Assembly: GCA_023257035.1 (NCBI GenBank)
Contig: JALRDI010000275.1
Coordinates: 1-14,926, forward strand
Direction of reading: 5' to 3'
Origin: Ilumatobacteraceae bacterium
GTDB taxonomy: Bacteria; Actinomycetota; Acidimicrobiia; Acidimicrobiales; Ilumatobacteraceae
Length of the DNA: 14,926 nucleotides
Shown here: piece by piece, positions 12,998-14,926 of the stretch
Layout: every line of letters starts with the position of its first letter
Numbering within the stretch: the first letter of the stretch is position 1
Notes under the pieces: generated by a model
What the model was told of the DNA's origin: nothing
Database searches by the model: none
What the model saw: only the letters and a program-made list of their open reading frames with translations
Translations under genes and position numbers: made by a program

Positions 12998-13003
12998 AGG
13001 CTA
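12998..13003 (-). promoter_or_regulatory. -10 box TAGCCT for leaderless start of serS
   Basis: TAGCCT lies seven bases before GTG 12990 in the 17-bp gap between ctaG and serS. No Shine-Dalgarno is seen, so serS probably has its own leaderless transcript. Confidence 0.45.
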
Positions 13004-13007
13004 CCGG

Positions 13008-13937
13008 TCAGTCGTCTTCGCGTGCAGGTGCACTGCGTGCGAAGGCGGCCTCGACATCGGCAGTGGTGAGCGGAGCTTCATCAAGAACTTCGGTTTCTGC
13101 GTCAGCATTTCGGCGATAGTCATGGCTGTTCTTGAACTGCTTCGCATATTGAATGAAGTAGCCAATGATGAGGGCCCACAAGAACATTCCAGCCATGGTC
13201 TTCATGATCGCACCGGCGAGTTGCTGGTCCTCTGCGAGTGACAGCCCCCACAGACGAACCGGACGGGCATAGGCTTCGTACACGGCAGATTCGGCAAATG
13301 TAAGGAACGCAGCGGGAATCGTTGGGACGATTGATTGGGCGAACAGGTAAATGCCTTTACCCAACGGTCCCAGCTGGAACTCAGGTATCGGACCGACCAC
13401 TGGCATCCACATCAGGAGTGCAGATGACACCACCAGAACATGAAGCAGGTAGTGCAGAGCACCATTCCAGTAGCCATCGCCAACAGAGGCGTTCACCAGC
13501 GATGGTAAATGCGTCAACAGTGTTGCTCCGTTGAAGAGGAGTGCTGCAATCACCGGTCGGGTGAGAAACTTCATCGCTCGGTAGACGGAGCCGTTACCGA
13601 TGAGCACCCGCATCAACCATGTCGGGGTTGCGAGCAACGCAAGCGGTGGAAGCCAGAACGACAGCGCCATGTGCTGCACCATGTGCACCGAGTAGAGGTA
13701 ATCCTCACTGATGTCGTGAATCGGCCAATCGCTCGAGACCCAGAGCACAACAATTGCCGCAACGAATGCGATTGTGTTTGTTCGACTCAGCACCGATTGC
13801 CCCGGCGCAACCGCCTTGGGGCCGATAACTCGAACGGTATAGATAAACGCAATCGTGAGAAAGCTGGTGAGCAGCCACACCTCAGGGTGTGGGACAAACT
13901 TCCACGGATCGACAGAGATGTCGACCTGCGCCAACAT
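13008..13937 (-). CDS. ctaG: Cytochrome c oxidase assembly protein CtaG (caa3-type, membrane)
   Basis: A 309-residue polytopic membrane protein of the caa3_CtaG family (PF09678), required for active caa3/aa3 oxidase, probably in copper delivery to subunit I (CuB). About seven hydrophobic segments are visible. The conserved histidine blocks are SVHMVQHMALS at 83-93 and LHYLLHVLV at 161-169, and DQQLAGAIMKTM at 237-248 is the typical late motif. The last 40 residues are charged and probably cytoplasmic. The frame continues 20 codons upstream, but ATG 13937 is preceded by a strong GAGGTGAG four bases away and gives MLAQVDISVDPW, so it is preferred. It lies 10 bp after the subunit IV gene. Confidence 0.93.
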   Translation of the reverse strand: MLAQVDISVDPWKFVPHPEVWLLTSFLTIAFIYTVRVIGPKAVAPGQSVLSRTNTIAFVAAIVVLWVSSDWPIHDISEDYLYSVHMVQHMALSFWLPPLALLATPTWLMRVLIGNGSVYRAMKFLTRPVIAALLFNGATLLTHLPSLVNASVGDGYWNGALHYLLHVLVVSSALLMWMPVVGPIPEFQLGPLGKGIYLFAQSIVPTIPAAFLTFAESAVYEAYARPVRLWGLSLAEDQQLAGAIMKTMAGMFLWALIIGYFIQYAKQFKNSHDYRRNADAETEVLDEAPLTTADVEAAFARSAPAREDD

Positions 13938-13947
13938 CCAACTCACC

Positions 13948-14277
13948 TCAGCTCTGGAAGAAATGCAGTGTCGCAAGGAACACTGCATAGCAACCAACAG
14001 CCAGCACCATGCCGATATAGAACATGAGGCTGAAGAGTTTGTTGTCGAACTTCAAGTGCATGAAGTACAGCAGCACCATGAAGAACTTCACTGCCATCAA
14101 AATGAGCAGACCAGGCAGGAACGCGGCCCCGAGTTGTTCTTGGGTGTAGCTAAACACGACCTCTACCGCAGTGATCACTGCGAGCAAAATTGCGATCTTG
14201 ATATAGCCAAGATCGCTCATACCGTGCTCCGCGTGATCATCTCCGTGAGTGTCGTGCTGTTCTGTGATCGTGCTCAT
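13948..14277 (-). CDS. Cytochrome c oxidase subunit IV, bacterial COX4/CyoD-like
   Basis: A 109-residue small integral subunit with three hydrophobic helices at about 25-44, 53-73 and 83-105. The family landmark FFMVLLYFMHLKFD is at 65-78, matching the prokaryotic COX4 family (PF03626), an accessory subunit that stabilises the CuB-haem region of haem-copper oxidases. The first 20 residues are polar and rich in His and Asp (six His), like the tail of subunit III next to it. The start at ATG 14277 has a weak GAG. It lies 16 bp after the subunit III gene and 10 bp before ctaG, in one operon. Confidence 0.92.
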   Translation of the reverse strand: MSTITEQHDTHGDDHAEHGMSDLGYIKIAILLAVITAVEVVFSYTQEQLGAAFLPGLLILMAVKFFMVLLYFMHLKFDNKLFSLMFYIGMVLAVGCYAVFLATLHFFQS

Positions 14278-14293
14278 GTCAACTCGATTCTTA

Positions 14294-14917
14294 TCAGGCA
14301 GGGATCAGGTAGACGAGCGTGAAGATCAGAATCCACACGACGTCAACGAAGTGCCAATAGAGACCAAAAAGTTCAACGACTTCCTTCTTGTCGCCAACCA
14401 CTTTGTTCTTTGAGATCATTCCCACCAATGACATCAGCATGATGATGCCGACGCTCACGTGAACGCCGTGGAAGCCGGTCAAGGTGAAGAAGCTCGATGA
14501 GAAGAGACTTGTGGTGAAGCCAAGGCCCTCGCGGTAGAAGGTCGTGAACTCGTATACCTGACCTGCCACAAAGAGAGCGCCAAGCAGTGCCGTCACCGAC
14601 AACCACACCTTGGTATTGCGGTCGTCATCACGGTTCGCCGATGACACGGCCAACACCATGGTGAGCGATGACATCAGTAGAACAAAACTCGATGCTGAGG
14701 TGAACGGAATATCCCACACCTGGTCTGGGCCGAGGTTCGCCGAGTGGCGTCCTCGGTACAGCATGTAAGTAGAGATGAGACCACCGAAGAGGAGGCACTC
14801 TGACCCGAGGAACATCCACATCGCCAGCTTGTTGTTCGACAGGCCGGTCGATGTGTGATGGGCGCCGTGGTCGTCGTGACCGGCGTGGGTGTCGTCGTGG
14901 ACGGCGGTGTCAGCCAT
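14294..14917 (-). CDS. ctaE: Cytochrome c oxidase subunit III
   Basis: A 207-residue integral subunit of the aa3/caa3-type oxidase, with five hydrophobic helices as in bacterial short-form COX3. Key features are KLAMWMFLGSECLLFGGL at 30-47 with the conserved glutamate E40, TGFHGVHVSVG at 147-157, and GLYWHFVDVVWILIF at 185-199. The N-terminal 25 residues are unusually rich in His and Asp (seven His). The ATG at 14917 leaves only nine bases of upstream sequence in the window, so the promoter or upstream gene (often subunit I) cannot be seen. It is the first visible gene of the subunit III, subunit IV, ctaG operon. Confidence 0.96.
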   Translation of the reverse strand: MADTAVHDDTHAGHDDHGAHHTSTGLSNNKLAMWMFLGSECLLFGGLISTYMLYRGRHSANLGPDQVWDIPFTSASSFVLLMSSLTMVLAVSSANRDDDRNTKVWLSVTALLGALFVAGQVYEFTTFYREGLGFTTSLFSSSFFTLTGFHGVHVSVGIIMLMSLVGMISKNKVVGDKKEVVELFGLYWHFVDVVWILIFTLVYLIPA

Positions 14918-14926
14918 GCGCGGCGA

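Noticed and set aside
12915..14322. Plus-strand open frames opposite serS, ctaG and subunit IV
   Set aside because: They are low-complexity, His/Arg-rich translations created by the real minus-strand genes.
1..14926. tRNA, rRNA, riboswitch or CRISPR elements
   Set aside because: Intergenic gaps are mostly under 70 bp; I found no cloverleaf, no repeat-spacer pattern and no room for a thiamine riboswitch before the gene at 3431.

Overview
The window looks like a chromosomal segment of an actinobacterium. Base composition is balanced (by eye a little above half G+C, not counted), which together with the gene set suggests an aquatic Acidimicrobiia-type lineage rather than a high-GC soil actinomycete; that placement is inference. 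Supporting markers are a WhiB-family iron-sulphur regulator, a WXG100 protein, a mycobacterial-type pantothenate kinase CoaA, oligoribonuclease, a methionine aminopeptidase with a SEC-C zinc knuckle, and the habit of starting first genes directly behind a TANNNT -10 box (leaderless transcription). Genes are packed tightly. No stretch over 300 bases lacks a gene, and I saw no tRNA, rRNA, CRISPR array, insertion sequence or phage gene.

Layout. Positions 1-2378 (minus strand): orn, a PIG3-like quinone oxidoreductase, a WhiB regulator, and the 5' part of a glycogen/starch-synthase-like gene that runs off the left edge. Positions 2444-4739 (plus): a poly-gamma-glutamate-hydrolase-family protein, a small WXG100 protein, then an overlapping trio of thiamine-binding-like protein, YheO-type HTH protein and HAD phosphatase. 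Positions 4747-5661 (minus): coaA, divergent from a solitary N6-adenine DNA methyltransferase (5685-7091, plus). Positions 7099-9498 (plus): four overlapping genes for copper/haem proteins of the cell envelope: a cytochrome c, a SCO1/SenC chaperone, a cupredoxin-like protein and an unrecognised membrane protein with a His-rich motif. Positions 9499-12990 (minus): a PCuAC copper chaperone whose stop abuts that of the plus operon, then map, pdxH and serS. Positions 13008-14917 (minus): ctaG, cytochrome oxidase subunit IV and subunit III.

How they fit. The right two thirds are dominated by aerobic respiration. Structural oxidase subunits (III, IV) and the assembly factor CtaG form one operon. 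A second operon supplies an electron-carrying cytochrome c, the CuA-insertion protein SCO, a cupredoxin and a novel membrane protein, and PCuAC faces it. The core housekeeping genes (orn, coaA, map, pdxH, serS) are interspersed. The most interesting parts are the four-gene copper/cytochrome operon with its unrecognised membrane protein, a starch-synthase-like enzyme with a predicted N-terminal membrane anchor, the thiamine-binding/HTH/HAD trio, and the recurrent leaderless promoters, including a divergent pair whose -10 boxes overlap.
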